Shown here piece by piece: positions 15,376 through 26,278 of a DNA stretch of 64,000 bases. The DNA lies in assembly GCA_964630785.1 (NCBI GenBank), contig CAZVZG010000003.1, positions 1-64,000 on the forward strand, given 5' to 3'. Every line of letters begins with the position of its first letter. Position 1 is the first letter of the stretch. Below the pieces are notes generated by a model, which worked only from the letters and a program-made list of their open reading frames with translations, was not told the DNA's origin and ran no database searches. The stretch is from JADLCX01 sp964630785. GTDB lineage: Bacteria; Planctomycetota; Phycisphaerae; Phycisphaerales; UBA1924. Both the position numbers and the translations under genes were made by a program.

Positions 15376-17097
15376 ATGGCGCGGATGATCCCCGAAACCC
15401 CGAAGGACTTTCACGGCAGCAAGGGCGAAGAACGGGTATTCCGCGCTCTTCGAATGCTCCCGGATGACGTTACGGTCCTCCACTCGCTTCGATGGGTTCA
15501 CCCCGGAAATGGCCGCACTCTCGGAGAGCGGCTGGGCGGCCAGGGCGAAGGAGACTTCGTGCTGGTGGACCCGGCACGTGGCATCATGGTCGTGGAGGTT
15601 AAGGGAGGCGACGTTTGGTGTGAGGACGGCGAGTGGCGTCAGCGCAATCGTGGGACGGAACAGATCCGCACGGTCTTTCCAGAGGAGCAGGCCAGCCAGA
15701 CAAAGTTCCGGATTCGTGCCGAGATAGCGGAGCGGTGCAGGGATGCCTCGAATGTGCTCTGCTGCCACGCGGTGTGGTTTCCTGACGGCGTCGTGAACCG
15801 CAAGTGCCTGCCGATGAACTGCCATCCGCACATGACACTGGACGCCGAGGACATCGCTCAACCAGAGGCGTCCATCAATCGTGCGTTTGCCTATTGGCGA
15901 TCTTTGTTCCCGAAGGCCACGGTGCCCGGCAGCCACGCTAAGCGGATTCTCGGGATTCTCGCGCCCTCCCTATCCATTGTCCGATCCGTCCGACAGACCC
16001 TGGATGAACGCGAGGAGCAGCTCATCCAGCTGACCCGCGATCAGGCACGAGTGCTCGACTTTCTGGATGAGCAAATGCACGCCGCAATCATCGGCGCGGC
16101 AGGCACCGGGAAGACCCTCCTCGCCATCGAGAAGGCCCGCCGCCTCTCGTCTCCCGCCGCGCCTGTTCTGTTCCTGTGTTTCAATGCCGCGCTCAAAGAG
16201 CACCTGAGGGCCTGCCATGCACAACCGAACGTCTCGTACCACTCGTTCCACGGCTTTGCGAGAGACTTGACCGGTCCGACAGGCTCCCTCGATGAAGCAG
16301 TTCAGGAAGTGCTGCGACTGCTGGCCGAGGATGCGCCGTTGCCCTATGCGCACCTGATCGTTGACGAGGCTCAGGACTTCGAGCGGGAGTGGCTGGAGTA
16401 CCTGCGCCATCGGTTCCGTGACGCAGCCTTCTACGCCTTCTACGACCGGTACCAAGCAGTGCAGGGCCAGAACGACACAGCGTGGCTGGATGACGTGCCG
16501 TGCCGGTTGGTTCTCACGAAGAACTGCCGCAACACAGACCCCATTGCTCGTGCGGCCTATCGGGCGGCCGGGCTCCCGCTCTCGCCGACCCTTGGACTCG
16601 AGGGCCCGCAACCGACCCTCCACGCGGTTCCCGATCAGTCCGCAGCCCTCGCTTTGGTTGGCACGCTTGTGGAATCGGCCTGCAAGCAGCACAAGACGCC
16701 AGCACACGACGTCGCAGTCCTCTCAATGGCAACTATCGCCGGGGACGGCTCATGGGCAGCGCCGCGACTCGGCGGCCAACCAACCGCGGATGCGCCGAGG
16801 CGCGACCACCTAACGGTGACTACGGCGCGACGGTTCAAGGGACTGGAAGCCTCGCTGGTCATCATCGTTGACGTGGATTTTGAGCGCGCCACTGACCCGA
16901 TGTGGAGATGCCTGCTCTACGTCGCATGCACCCGTGCGCGGCACGCGGTCCACATCGTCACGACTACACCCGAGGCCGGGTTGATGACCGCCGTGCACGC
17001 TCTCGTAGATTCTGACAAGGCTCGTCCCAGCTGGCGTGCCTTGTGCCGATCTCTAGGGGTCCGACTTTCGGGAGGCAGCAATGATCCGTTCGACTAA
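15376..17097 (+). CDS. NERD nuclease fused to a UvrD-like superfamily 1 helicase
   Basis: A 573-aa fusion. The N-terminal NERD domain has its PD-(D/E)XK-like residues: Asp60 in GEGDFVLV and Glu74-Val-Lys76 in MVVEVKGGD. The helicase core follows with Walker A GAAGTGKTLLA (240-250), Walker B LIVDEAQDFE (about 326-335), the Q-binding FYDRYQAVQG, and the C-terminal motifs VTTARRFKGLEASLVIIV and LYVACTRARHAVHIV. Such proteins couple DNA unwinding to cleavage and are frequent in defence islands. The gene overlaps the next by 17 nt (17081-17097). All motifs needed for ATP hydrolysis and the nuclease are intact, so it should be active. Confidence 0.88.
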   Translation: MARMIPETPKDFHGSKGEERVFRALRMLPDDVTVLHSLRWVHPGNGRTLGERLGGQGEGDFVLVDPARGIMVVEVKGGDVWCEDGEWRQRNRGTEQIRTVFPEEQASQTKFRIRAEIAERCRDASNVLCCHAVWFPDGVVNRKCLPMNCHPHMTLDAEDIAQPEASINRAFAYWRSLFPKATVPGSHAKRILGILAPSLSIVRSVRQTLDEREEQLIQLTRDQARVLDFLDEQMHAAIIGAAGTGKTLLAIEKARRLSSPAAPVLFLCFNAALKEHLRACHAQPNVSYHSFHGFARDLTGPTGSLDEAVQEVLRLLAEDAPLPYAHLIVDEAQDFEREWLEYLRHRFRDAAFYAFYDRYQAVQGQNDTAWLDDVPCRLVLTKNCRNTDPIARAAYRAAGLPLSPTLGLEGPQPTLHAVPDQSAALALVGTLVESACKQHKTPAHDVAVLSMATIAGDGSWAAPRLGGQPTADAPRRDHLTVTTARRFKGLEASLVIIVDVDFERATDPMWRCLLYVACTRARHAVHIVTTTPEAGLMTAVHALVDSDKARPSWRALCRSLGVRLSGGSNDPFD

Positions 17098-18048
17098 CAA
17101 GGAACAGAACGAGTACTCCCTCGTGAAGAAGCCGGCACACGTGAAGCGCGTGTGGGAGGCGGTCGAAGCATCCCTACCGAAGTACTGGGAGATGTTCGTG
17201 GCAGCGGAGAAGGAGAAGACCCCGGGCGCGAAGCTCGCCGCAAAGTTTGGCGGAACCGCTTCGGCAAAGGAAGGTGGAGTAGTCGCGCAGGTGTTTGAGG
17301 ACGCCGTCGAGTCCTATGAGAAGGAGGCGGAGAAGTACCGGAAGTTCTTCGATCCCGCAGCATTGGACGAGTACTTCGACGACCCGAATGCGTTCAAGCA
17401 AGGCCTCGCACGCGACGTCCCCGTCATCGCAAACACGCTCCGAAACCGAAGTGCCGAACTGAGGGAGTGGCAGATGCATTTCCGGGCTTCACGCCCAAAG
17501 GACCTGCTCGAGGTCTTTACGAATGTGCTGGACTTCCGGGCCGAGTGGTCGAAAGAGCATCCACCAACCGACTACGCGAAGCATGATGCGCCCGACGAGT
17601 TCTCGCTTGATCCGCTGGACGGCGACGAAACGATGAGCCTCGTCAATGTCATCGGCATGGGGATCAAGAGCATTGTCCTGTACTACCTTGACCCGGAACG
17701 CCTGCCTCCGCGCGGCCGCAACGGTCTGTACGGCCTGTTCTTCCTCTCGGCAAAGAACCACTTCGACCTTCCCAGCAAGTCGTCGGAGTTCCTGATGATC
17801 AACGATCTGAGCCCGACGTCCGACGGCAGCATCATTATGGACCAGAACTACTGGTATCCCTACGGCACGTTCTCGGTTTACGCGATCCGCGTGTTTCGCT
17901 GGATTCATGAGCGTTCCAGGGCGTCTGGATTCACGGTGGACCCAAAGATGCGGTACGTCTATGTCGATCGGTTCTTCGAGTCTGTGTGCGCCCACCACGT
18001 GGCCGACCTCAAGACGATGCGGGCGCACGAGCGCTTCGAGGTGCCCGC

Positions 18049-18052
<4 letters not shown>
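17081..18052 (+). CDS. Unknown protein of the defence-like operon
   Basis: A 323-aa protein I do not recognise. The N-terminal 100 residues are strongly helical and charged (KRVWEAVEASLPKYWEMF, then VESYEKEAEKYRKFF) and may form a coiled coil. The middle is acidic with DEFSLDPLDGDETMSL, and the C-terminal part has beta/alpha character with WYPYGTFSVYAIRVFRWI and aromatic clusters. No nuclease, helicase or nucleotide-binding signature is visible. It overlaps the NERD-helicase gene by 17 nt and the RecQ gene by 4 nt, so it is made in step with both and probably bridges or regulates the two helicases. It is the most poorly characterised member of the operon. Confidence 0.6.
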
Positions 18053-19734
<1,682 letters not shown>

Positions 19735-19747
19735 ACCCGCCCGACCG

Positions 19748-19771
19748 CTCTCGACCGAGAGTCGAGAGTTT
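19748..19771 (+). terminator. Probable terminator of the defence-like operon
   Basis: A hairpin with 8-bp arms CTCTCGAC (19748-19755) and GTCGAGAG (19761-19768) and a 5-nt loop, followed by TTT. It lies 13 nt after the RecQ stop. The T-run is short. The rest of 19735-19938 shows no other feature. Confidence 0.55.
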
Positions 19772-19938
19772 GGCGCGCCACGCTGAGCCTGAAGCCACGT
19801 CCGGCGAGGGGGCATTGGCGAAGGCGGCAAACCGGAGAACGTCGCCCGGAGGGGGCAAGCCCGACAAACCTCGCGGATTCCTGCGTGGACTTGGCGCGGT
19901 GCCGTAGGGGCCGTCCCAACCCGAGCCGTAAACGAACA

Positions 19939-19963
19939 GGGCCGCGGCACTTGGCCGCGGCCC
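19939..19963 (-). terminator. Terminator of the tRNA-Asn gene
   Basis: A 9-bp GC-rich hairpin (GGGCCGCGG / CCGCGGCCC, 7-nt loop) just downstream of the tRNA on the minus strand, followed there by TGTTCGTTT. Confidence 0.7.
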
Positions 19964-19969
19964 TTGAAG

Positions 19970-20041
19970 CTCCCCGACTAGGACTCGAACCTAGAACCTA
20001 CCGGTTAACAGCCGGTCGCTCTACCATTGAGCTATCGGGGA
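19970..20041 (-). tRNA. tRNA-Asn (anticodon GTT)
   Basis: On the minus strand the sequence folds into a 72-nt cloverleaf: acceptor TCCCCGA/TCGGGGA, D-arm GCTC/GAGC, anticodon arm ACCGG-CTGTTAA-CCGGT with anticodon GTT, 5-nt variable loop, and T-arm CTAGG-TTCGAGT-CCTAG. The discriminator base is G and CCA is not encoded. It stands at the border between the accessory region on the left and the core genes on the right; tRNA genes are frequent integration sites, but no duplicated 3' end was seen in the window. Confidence 0.96.
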
Positions 20042-20285
20042 ATGGGGATCACGGATTGTCAGGCACCCCGCCGCGGCCCAAACCGCGACGGATTCCCGAG
20101 GACTGCAAGCGTAGCCGGGGGCCTCTATCGGTCAAGATCGGGCTTGGCGTCAGCGGTTTGTGGGGCTATCCTTCCCGCCCGAATCCGCCCGAATCCGCCC
20201 AAGACGGGGGCCCCGCCCGTCCGTTTGCCCTCCCCCCGCACCATCCGCGGCCGCGTGCCGCTCAAGAACCGCCCGAGGTCGAGCC

Positions 20286-20507
20286 ATGAAGGACAAGATC
20301 CACCCCAAGTATTTCCCCTGCAAGGTCTTCCACAACGGCGAGTTGGTGATGACCGTCGGCGCCACGGTGCCCGAGTTGCACGTCGAGGTGTGGTCGGGCT
20401 CGCACCCGTTCTTCACCGGCAAACAGGCGTTCGTCGACTCGGCCGGACGCGTCGAGAAGTTCACCCGCAAGTTCGGCGGGAACTATTTCGCGGGCAAGAA
20501 GAAGTGA
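20286..20507 (+). CDS. rpmE: 50S ribosomal protein L31, zinc-free form
   Basis: A 73-aa protein of the L31 family: KDKIHPKYFPCKVFHNGE at the N-terminus, SGSHPFFTGKQAFVDSAGRV in the middle and FTRKFGGNYFAGKK at the end. L31 bridges the two ribosomal subunits. The four zinc-binding Cys of the canonical form (CxC...CxxC) are absent: the second pair, at HPFFTG, reads WSGS, and only one Cys remains near residue 11. This is therefore a C-minus L31 that needs no zinc. No SD is obvious before the ATG at 20286. A strong terminator follows 60 nt downstream, so it is probably monocistronic. Confidence 0.93.
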   Translation: MKDKIHPKYFPCKVFHNGELVMTVGATVPELHVEVWSGSHPFFTGKQAFVDSAGRVEKFTRKFGGNYFAGKKK

Positions 20508-20566
20508 GCCAATGGCGGTGGCGGCGGGGTTCGCGGCGTGGGCCGCGAAATCGATCGATGACCAGA

Positions 20567-20599
20567 CCGACAGGCCGCGGCCTGTCGGTTTTTGTTTTT
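20567..20599 (+). terminator. Factor-independent terminator after rpmE
   Basis: A perfect 8-bp hairpin CCGACAGG/CCTGTCGG with loop CCGCGG, followed by GTTTTTGTTTTT. It closes the L31 transcript. Confidence 0.9.
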
Positions 20600-20662
20600 G
20601 GGCGAGAGACTGAACGCGAGGCACACCCCCTCCGATTCTCGCTGCGCTCGCCCCCCCAACGT

Positions 20663-20687
20663 CCTCCCCCGCGGGACGCGGGGGAGG
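20663..20687. repeat. GC-rich palindromic repeat upstream of metH
   Basis: An 11-bp perfect stem (CCTCCCCCGCG with its complement) and loop GGA, in the spacer between the L31 terminator and metH. A similar C-run/G-run palindrome lies inside metH (23895-23915), which suggests a dispersed repeat family. Confidence 0.55.
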
Positions 20688-20788
20688 GGGGCTTGACCCG
20701 AGGGCGGCAAGCCCAGATGATTCATCCGTATTTCCGGATGAACGGATATAGACACGGCGCTCCACGCGTCCGATAGCCCAGGGGAACC

Positions 20789-23700
20789 ATGACCAGCCGC
20801 TTCCTTCAGGAACTCGATCGGCGCGTCCTCGTCTTTGACGGCGCGATGGGCACCAGCATCCACAAGCACGACCTGACCGTCGAGGGCGACTACTGCGGGT
20901 GCGAGAACTGCACCGACATCCTCGTCAAGAGCCGGCCCGACGTCATCCAGAGCATCCATGAGAGTTTTCTGGCGGTCGGGGCCGACTGCGTCGAGACGGA
21001 CACTTTCGGCGCCAACAAGCTCGTGCTGGCCGAGTTTGACCTGACCGACAAGGCGTTCGAGTTGAACAAACTCGCGGTCGACGTCGCCCGCGCGGCGTGC
21101 AAGAAGCATCACACGTCCGACCGGCCGCGGTTTGTGGTCGGGTCGATGGGCCCGGGCACGCGGCTCATCACGCTCGGGAACACCCACTGGGAGGCGATGT
21201 TCGAGAGTTACCGCGAGCAGGCGCGCGGCCTGCTCGCCGGCGAGCCGATCGCCGGCGGAAGGGCCGGTTGCGACGCGTTCGTGATCGAGACCTGCCAGGA
21301 CATCCTGCAGATCAAGTGCGCGATCAACGCGGTGCTGGCCGCGCTCAGGGAGCGCGACCTGACGCCGGCCGACGTGCCGATCATGGTCTCGGTCACGATC
21401 GAGACCACGGGCACGATGCTCATGGGGACGACGATCGAGGCCGCGGCCGCGGCGCTGCGGCAGTACCCGATCGTCTCGCTCGGGCTCAACTGCGCCACCG
21501 GGCCGACGGAGATGACCGAACACGTGCGATGGGTCGGGCGGTACTTCGGCGGCGAGAGCGGGATCGCCGGCGTGAAACGGCGCGTGAGCGTGCTGCCCAA
21601 CGCGGGCCTGCCCGTGCTGGTGGAGGGGCGCACCGAATATCCGCTCAAGCCCGCGCCGTTCGCCGACGCGCTGCTCAGGTTTGTCGAGGAGGACGGCGTG
21701 GACATGGTGGGGGGGTGCTGCGGCACGACGCCCGAGCACATCAAGATGCTTGCGGACGGAATCGCCGAGCTGCAGCGGGCCCGGGCCGGGTCGGGGTCGC
21801 GTGCGGGATTGCCCCAGCGCCAGACGCCCGCGCCCGCGGTGACGAGCCTCTACTCGCCGACGGAGTACCGCCAGGACAACTCGATCCTCATCGTCGGCGA
21901 GCGGATGAACGCCTCGGGCAGCAAGAAGTTCAAGCAGTTGCTGGAGGCCGAGGACTGGGACGGCATCATCTCGCTGGCCCGCGAGCAGGTGCGGCACGAC
22001 TCGGCCCATGTGCTCGATCTGAACGTGGACTACGCCGGGCGCGACAACGCCCGCGACATGGCCGAGATCGTCAAGCGCGTGGTGCGTCAGGTGGATGCGC
22101 CGCTGATGCTCGACTCGACGCAGATCAAGACGATCGAGGCCGGACTGCGCCACGCCGGCGGCAAGTGCATCATCAACAGCGCCAACTTCGAGGACGGCGA
22201 GCACAAGTTCGACCGGGTGTGCGAGCTGGCCCGCACCTACGGGGCCGCGCTGGTGATCGGGTCGATCGATGAGGACAAGGAGGCCTCGATGGCCCGCACG
22301 GCCGATCGCAAGCTGTCGATCGCGCTGCGGGCGCACGGGAGGGCCACGCGCGTGCACGGGCTCGACCCCGCCGACCTGCTCTTCGATCCGCTCGTGCTGC
22401 CGATCTCGACCGGCATGGAGAGCGATCGACGCTCGGGGTTGGAGACGATCGAGGGCGTGCGTCGGATCAGCGAGGCCCTGCCCCGGTGCCAGACGACGGT
22501 TGGCCTGTCGAACGTCTCGTTCGGCCTCAAGCCCGCGGCCCGGGTGGTGCTCAACAGCGTGTTCATGCACGAGTTGCAGCAGGCCGGGCTCACCAGCGCG
22601 ATCCTGCACTTCTCAAAGATCCTGCCGCGGAACAAGATCGAGGCCCGACAATGGGACGCGGCCCTCGACCTGATCTACGACCGCCGGCGCGAGGGCTTCG
22701 ACCCGCTCCAGGCGTTCGTCGAACTTTTCAAGGATGCGGGCGCATCCGGCGCGGGGGCGGACAAGAAGGAGAAGAGACTGCTCTCGCTCGAGGAGCGGCT
22801 CCAGGCCCACATCATCGACGGCGAGAAGCAGGGGCTGATCGAAACACTCGACGAGGCGCGGGCGAAGTATTCGCCGCTGGAGATCATCAACGACCACCTG
22901 CTCGGCGGGATGAAGGTGGTCGGCGAGCTCTTCGGTTCGGGCCAGATGCAGTTGCCCTTCGTGCTCCAGAGCGCGGAGGTGATGAAGATGGCCGTGTCGC
23001 ACCTTGAGCAGTTCATGGAGAAGCTCGACACCCAGTCCAAGGGCCGGATCGTGCTCGCCACGGTCAAGGGTGACGTCCACGACATCGGCAAGAACCTTGT
23101 GGACATCATCCTGAGCAACAACGGTTATACGGTGTACAACCTCGGCATCAAGCAGCCGATCGGCGCGATCGTCGACAAGTGGAAGGAGACCGGCGCCGAG
23201 GCGATCGGCATGTCGGGCCTGCTGGTCAAGAGCGTCAACGTGATGGAGGAGAATCTCCACGAGCTCAACGCGCTGGGGATCGACATCCCGATCCTGCTCG
23301 GAGGGGCCGCGCTCACGCGGCACTATTGCGAGGGCCACCTCCGCGGCCTCTACAAGGGCCAGGTCTTCTACGGCAAGGACGCCTTCGAGGGCCTGAGCAC
23401 GATGGACCACATCTCCGACGGGACGACCGAAACGCTGCGCGTCGAGATCAACGACCGGCTGGGCAAGCGCAGCAAGGCCGAGGAGTTGATCGCCAAGTCC
23501 CGCGCCGAGCAGGGCCGCCGGCAGGAAGCTTTCGCGGCCTCCAAGGGTGAACCCGGCGCGGGCGTCGCGCTCGCCGATCGCGTCCGTTCCGACGTGGGCG
23601 TTCTCGACGAATCGCAGGTCCCGTCGCCGCCCTTCTGGGGCTCGCGCATCGTCACCGACATCGACCTCAACCACGTCTACCCGTTCATCAACCCCGTCGC

Positions 23701-24466
23701 CCTCTTCCGCGGCCAATGGCAAATGAAGAAGGGCGCGTTGTCGGACGCCGACTACGAGGCCCTGCTCGACGACAAGATCAAGCCGATCTTCGAGTCGCTC
23801 AAGGCCCGCTGCCGCGACGAGGGAATCCTGCGGCCCGCGGTCGCCTACGGGTACTTCCCCTGCAACGCCGACGGCGACGACCTGGTGGTCTACTCCCCCT
23901 CCCAGAGGGAGGGGGCCGGGGGGAGGGCTCAGGACTTCCAACCGCCCTTCGACAACCGCGGCCTCCGCGAGATCGAGCGCTTCCGCTTCCCCCGCCAGAG
24001 CGACAAGCGCCGCCTCTGCATCTCCGACTTCTTCGCCCCGGTCGATTCCGGGCGTGCGGACGTGCTCGCCCTGCACTGTGTCACGATGGGGTCGCGTGCG
24101 AGCGAGGTCACCCGCAAGCTGTTCGAGTCCGACGACTACACCAACTACCTCTACCTGCACGGACTGAGCGTCGAATCCGCCGAGGCGCTGGCGGAGTTCT
24201 GGCACAAGCGAATCCGCCAGGAGCTCGGCATCGCCGGCGACGACTCGCCGCGGATGCGCGAGCTCTTCACCCAGCACTACCGCGGCAGCCGCTACAGCTT
24301 CGGCTACCCCGCGTGCCCGGACATGTCGGACCAGGACCGTCTCTGGAAACTCATCGACCCGACGCGGATCGGCTGTCGCCTCACGGAGAACTGGCAGATC
24401 GACCCAGAGCAAAGCACCAGCGCGATCGTGGTGCATCACCCCGAGGCGAAGTACTTCAACGTGTGA
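20789..24466 (+). CDS. metH: Cobalamin-dependent methionine synthase
   Basis: A full-length 1225-aa MetH. It moves a methyl group from 5-methyltetrahydrofolate through cobalamin to homocysteine. The homocysteine/zinc module (1-330) has GAMGTSIHKHD and the zinc pair GGCCGTTPEHI; the pterin module (about 365-640) has IIVGERMNASGSKKFK and LDLNVDYAGRD; the cap and B12 modules carry VKGDVHDIGKNLVDI with the cobalt-ligand His764; the AdoMet reactivation module ends the protein (SRYSFGYPACPD). Start ATG at 20789 follows AGGGGAACC. The reactivation module contains a short unusual insert (about 1035-1049) encoded by a palindromic repeat. A cobalamin adenosyltransferase gene elsewhere in the window (36243) fits B12 use. 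Confidence 0.97.
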   Translation: MTSRFLQELDRRVLVFDGAMGTSIHKHDLTVEGDYCGCENCTDILVKSRPDVIQSIHESFLAVGADCVETDTFGANKLVLAEFDLTDKAFELNKLAVDVARAACKKHHTSDRPRFVVGSMGPGTRLITLGNTHWEAMFESYREQARGLLAGEPIAGGRAGCDAFVIETCQDILQIKCAINAVLAALRERDLTPADVPIMVSVTIETTGTMLMGTTIEAAAAALRQYPIVSLGLNCATGPTEMTEHVRWVGRYFGGESGIAGVKRRVSVLPNAGLPVLVEGRTEYPLKPAPFADALLRFVEEDGVDMVGGCCGTTPEHIKMLADGIAELQRARAGSGSRAGLPQRQTPAPAVTSLYSPTEYRQDNSILIVGERMNASGSKKFKQLLEAEDWDGIISLAREQVRHDSAHVLDLNVDYAGRDNARDMAEIVKRVVRQVDAPLMLDSTQIKTIEAGLRHAGGKCIINSANFEDGEHKFDRVCELARTYGAALVIGSIDEDKEASMARTADRKLSIALRAHGRATRVHGLDPADLLFDPLVLPISTGMESDRRSGLETIEGVRRISEALPRCQTTVGLSNVSFGLKPAARVVLNSVFMHELQQAGLTSAILHFSKILPRNKIEARQWDAALDLIYDRRREGFDPLQAFVELFKDAGASGAGADKKEKRLLSLEERLQAHIIDGEKQGLIETLDEARAKYSPLEIINDHLLGGMKVVGELFGSGQMQLPFVLQSAEVMKMAVSHLEQFMEKLDTQSKGRIVLATVKGDVHDIGKNLVDIILSNNGYTVYNLGIKQPIGAIVDKWKETGAEAIGMSGLLVKSVNVMEENLHELNALGIDIPILLGGAALTRHYCEGHLRGLYKGQVFYGKDAFEGLSTMDHISDGTTETLRVEINDRLGKRSKAEELIAKSRAEQGRRQEAFAASKGEPGAGVALADRVRSDVGVLDESQVPSPPFWGSRIVTDIDLNHVYPFINPVALFRGQWQMKKGALSDADYEALLDDKIKPIFESLKARCRDEGILRPAVAYGYFPCNADGDDLVVYSPSQREGAGGRAQDFQPPFDNRGLREIERFRFPRQSDKRRLCISDFFAPVDSGRADVLALHCVTMGSRASEVTRKLFESDDYTNYLYLHGLSVESAEALAEFWHKRIRQELGIAGDDSPRMRELFTQHYRGSRYSFGYPACPDMSDQDRLWKLIDPTRIGCRLTENWQIDPEQSTSAIVVHHPEAKYFNV
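23895..23915. repeat. Palindromic repeat embedded in metH
   Basis: A 9-bp stem CCCCCTCCC/GGGAGGGGG with loop AGA, followed by more G-rich sequence up to about 23930. It is read in frame and adds a stretch like SPSQREGAGGRAQ to the reactivation domain of MetH. The surrounding codons match normal MetH, so the repeat appears to have inserted without breaking the frame. Confidence 0.65.
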
Positions 24467-24642
24467 TGACGTGATTCGGTTGGAGGAAAGGGTGCCGTGG
24501 TCGAGTCGGCTCTGCGGCTCGGCCACGATTCGGCCTGTGTCGCGCGTCCAGCCGTGGCAAAGTCGCCGCGACGGGAGGTCAAGAACGGAATCGGGAACAA
24601 GGGCGCGGCGACTTTACCACGGCACCCACCCATGCATGCCCG

Positions 24643-25527
24643 TCAGCGCTTCGCCCTGAACGCCTGCTTCAACAGTTCCCCGTCGAAATGCTCCGGCACG
24701 AGCCCCGTCGAGGCGTAGCGGTATGTCGCCGCGACCACAATCATCTGCAATGTGCTGGTGATCAGCCCCGCCGCGATCAGGCACAGCACCATCACCCCGA
24801 GGCCGATCACCGCCGGACCCCAGGTTGCCGTCGCGATCGAGATCGCCACGCCCGCGGCGGCCGGGATCAGGGCGAGCAGGAAGATCACCAGCGAGATCGC
24901 ACCGATCGTCACGTGCGCTGTCAGCGATTCGCCCCAGGTCTTGCGGATGGTTGCGGTCGACCGCTTGACGGCCTCGATCGGCCCGACGCCCTCAACGACC
25001 AGGATCGGCACCACGAAGTAACTAGCGACTGTCCACACCACGCCGATGAGCCCGATCACGATCTTGCCGACGATGCCCGATTTCTCGCTGATCATCCGCA
25101 GCACCACGCCCACGGTCGCGTTGAGCAGGGTCCACCCGAGGATCTGCGGCAAGCGCTTCACCGCCATCTGAAGGCCCGCCTTCACCGACGTGTCCTCGCC
25201 GTTGAACCTGTTCCACGCGCACGCAACCAGCGCCGAGTTGAAGAACGCGATGACGAAGTAGTTGACGAAGTAGAACCCAAAGAGCCAGGCGTAGTACAGC
25301 GGGTTGCCCGCAAACGGGTTGCCCCCGTGGGCGGTCCCCGAACCGGCCGTGTGATGGCCGAACTGGCTGAAGTCGATCGCCAGCGCCGCCGGAGCGATGA
25401 AGCTGGCGGCCACGATGAAGCACGACAGCGAGCTCAGCGCCGGGAACACGATCAACTGCTTGTCGGTCCGCAGGACGGCCCAGCTCTGCTTGGTCAACGC
25501 CCAGCCGCGGCTCATGCGCTCGAACAT
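24643..25527 (-). CDS. DUF6159-like multi-pass membrane protein
   Basis: A 294-aa inner-membrane protein from the ATG at 25527 (GGAGG 8-9 nt upstream). It opens with MFERMSRGWALTKQSWAVL, a signature of the DUF6159 family, then shows about six membrane spans, among them LIVFPALSSLSCFIVAASFI, YYAWLFGFYFVNYFVIAFF, VIGLIGVVWTVASYFVVPIL, IGAISLVIFLLALIPAAAG and VIGLGVMVLCLIAAGLI. A loop with EAVKRSTATIRKTWGE is conserved in the family. The function is unknown. It lies alone, with a 176-bp spacer to metH (24467-24642) in which I see nothing beyond a weak hairpin, and diverges from the atpC gene. Confidence 0.75.
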   Translation of the reverse strand: MFERMSRGWALTKQSWAVLRTDKQLIVFPALSSLSCFIVAASFIAPAALAIDFSQFGHHTAGSGTAHGGNPFAGNPLYYAWLFGFYFVNYFVIAFFNSALVACAWNRFNGEDTSVKAGLQMAVKRLPQILGWTLLNATVGVVLRMISEKSGIVGKIVIGLIGVVWTVASYFVVPILVVEGVGPIEAVKRSTATIRKTWGESLTAHVTIGAISLVIFLLALIPAAAGVAISIATATWGPAVIGLGVMVLCLIAAGLITSTLQMIVVAATYRYASTGLVPEHFDGELLKQAFRAKR

Positions 25528-25675
25528 GGGGACATCCTCCGTTTGAATCAGAATACCCGCCTCTGTCGGTATTTGGGAGGGGGATCCGCCAGTTCCGGGC
25601 CTTGAGCCACGACACTCCGGCTGGCCGGCGACGCCCGGCGGCTTATACTTCGCCCCCGTTCTCCGGAGCCCCGCC

Positions 25676-26119
25676 TTGGCCAAGTCCACCTTCCGATGCC
25701 GCCTGATCGCCCCCGACGCCCAGCTCTTTGACGAGCAGGCCACCGCCGCGGTGTTCCCGGCGTGGGACGGGCTGGTCGGCGTCCTGCCCAACCGCGCCCC
25801 GATGGTCATGGAGATGGGCACGGGCGAGCTCCGAGTGGACTTCCCCGATTCCGGCCCCAGCAAGGGGGGTTCACGCTCGTTCTATGTTGACGAGGGCTTC
25901 GTGCAGATGGTCGGTAACGAGTTGACCATCCTCGCCAGCGCGGCCGTCGCGGCTGAGCGGCTCACCGAGTCGGAAGCACAGGCCGAGGTGAACGAAGTGA
26001 ACGCCCGGCGCACGGAAGGCCTTTCGACCCAAGAGCTTGAGCGAGTTCGGAAAGCCCGTGTCCGGGCGTCCGCCAAGCTGCGGACGGCCAAGAACTTCCG
26101 GGCTCGCGGTTCACTTTGA
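25676..26119 (+). CDS. atpC: ATP synthase F1 epsilon subunit, stand-alone
   Basis: A 147-aa protein starting at a TTG at 25676 (a CGGAG lies 9 nt upstream). The N-terminal beta-barrel reads FRCRLIAPDAQLFDEQATAAVFPAWDGLVGVLPNRAPMV with the typical G-x-LPNHAP-like turn, followed by a helical hairpin (ERLTESEAQAEVNEVNARR ...). In F-type synthase epsilon sits on the central stalk and limits ATP hydrolysis. No other atp gene is nearby, whereas epsilon usually follows atpD. The C-terminal tail is basic and longer than usual. Product identity is firm for the barrel domain; the separation from the atp operon is notable. Confidence 0.86.
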   Translation: MAKSTFRCRLIAPDAQLFDEQATAAVFPAWDGLVGVLPNRAPMVMEMGTGELRVDFPDSGPSKGGSRSFYVDEGFVQMVGNELTILASAAVAAERLTESEAQAEVNEVNARRTEGLSTQELERVRKARVRASAKLRTAKNFRARGSL

Positions 26120-26278
26120 AGCGAGGGTGCGCAGGGACGAACGGCCCTTTACCCCCTTGATCAGGTCATTTTCCGAACCAATCGGCTGTCAAGCCGCGCC
26201 GGTATCGCGCCGATCAGTTCTCGGAGCCTCGCTTCGTTATTCAGCAGCGAGGTCGAGGGCTCGCATCGGGAACGCGCG

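Noticed and set aside
20483..22609. 708-aa open frame antisense to metH (with another at 22613-24526)
   Set aside because: MetH is unmistakable on the plus strand; these are complements of its codon pattern.
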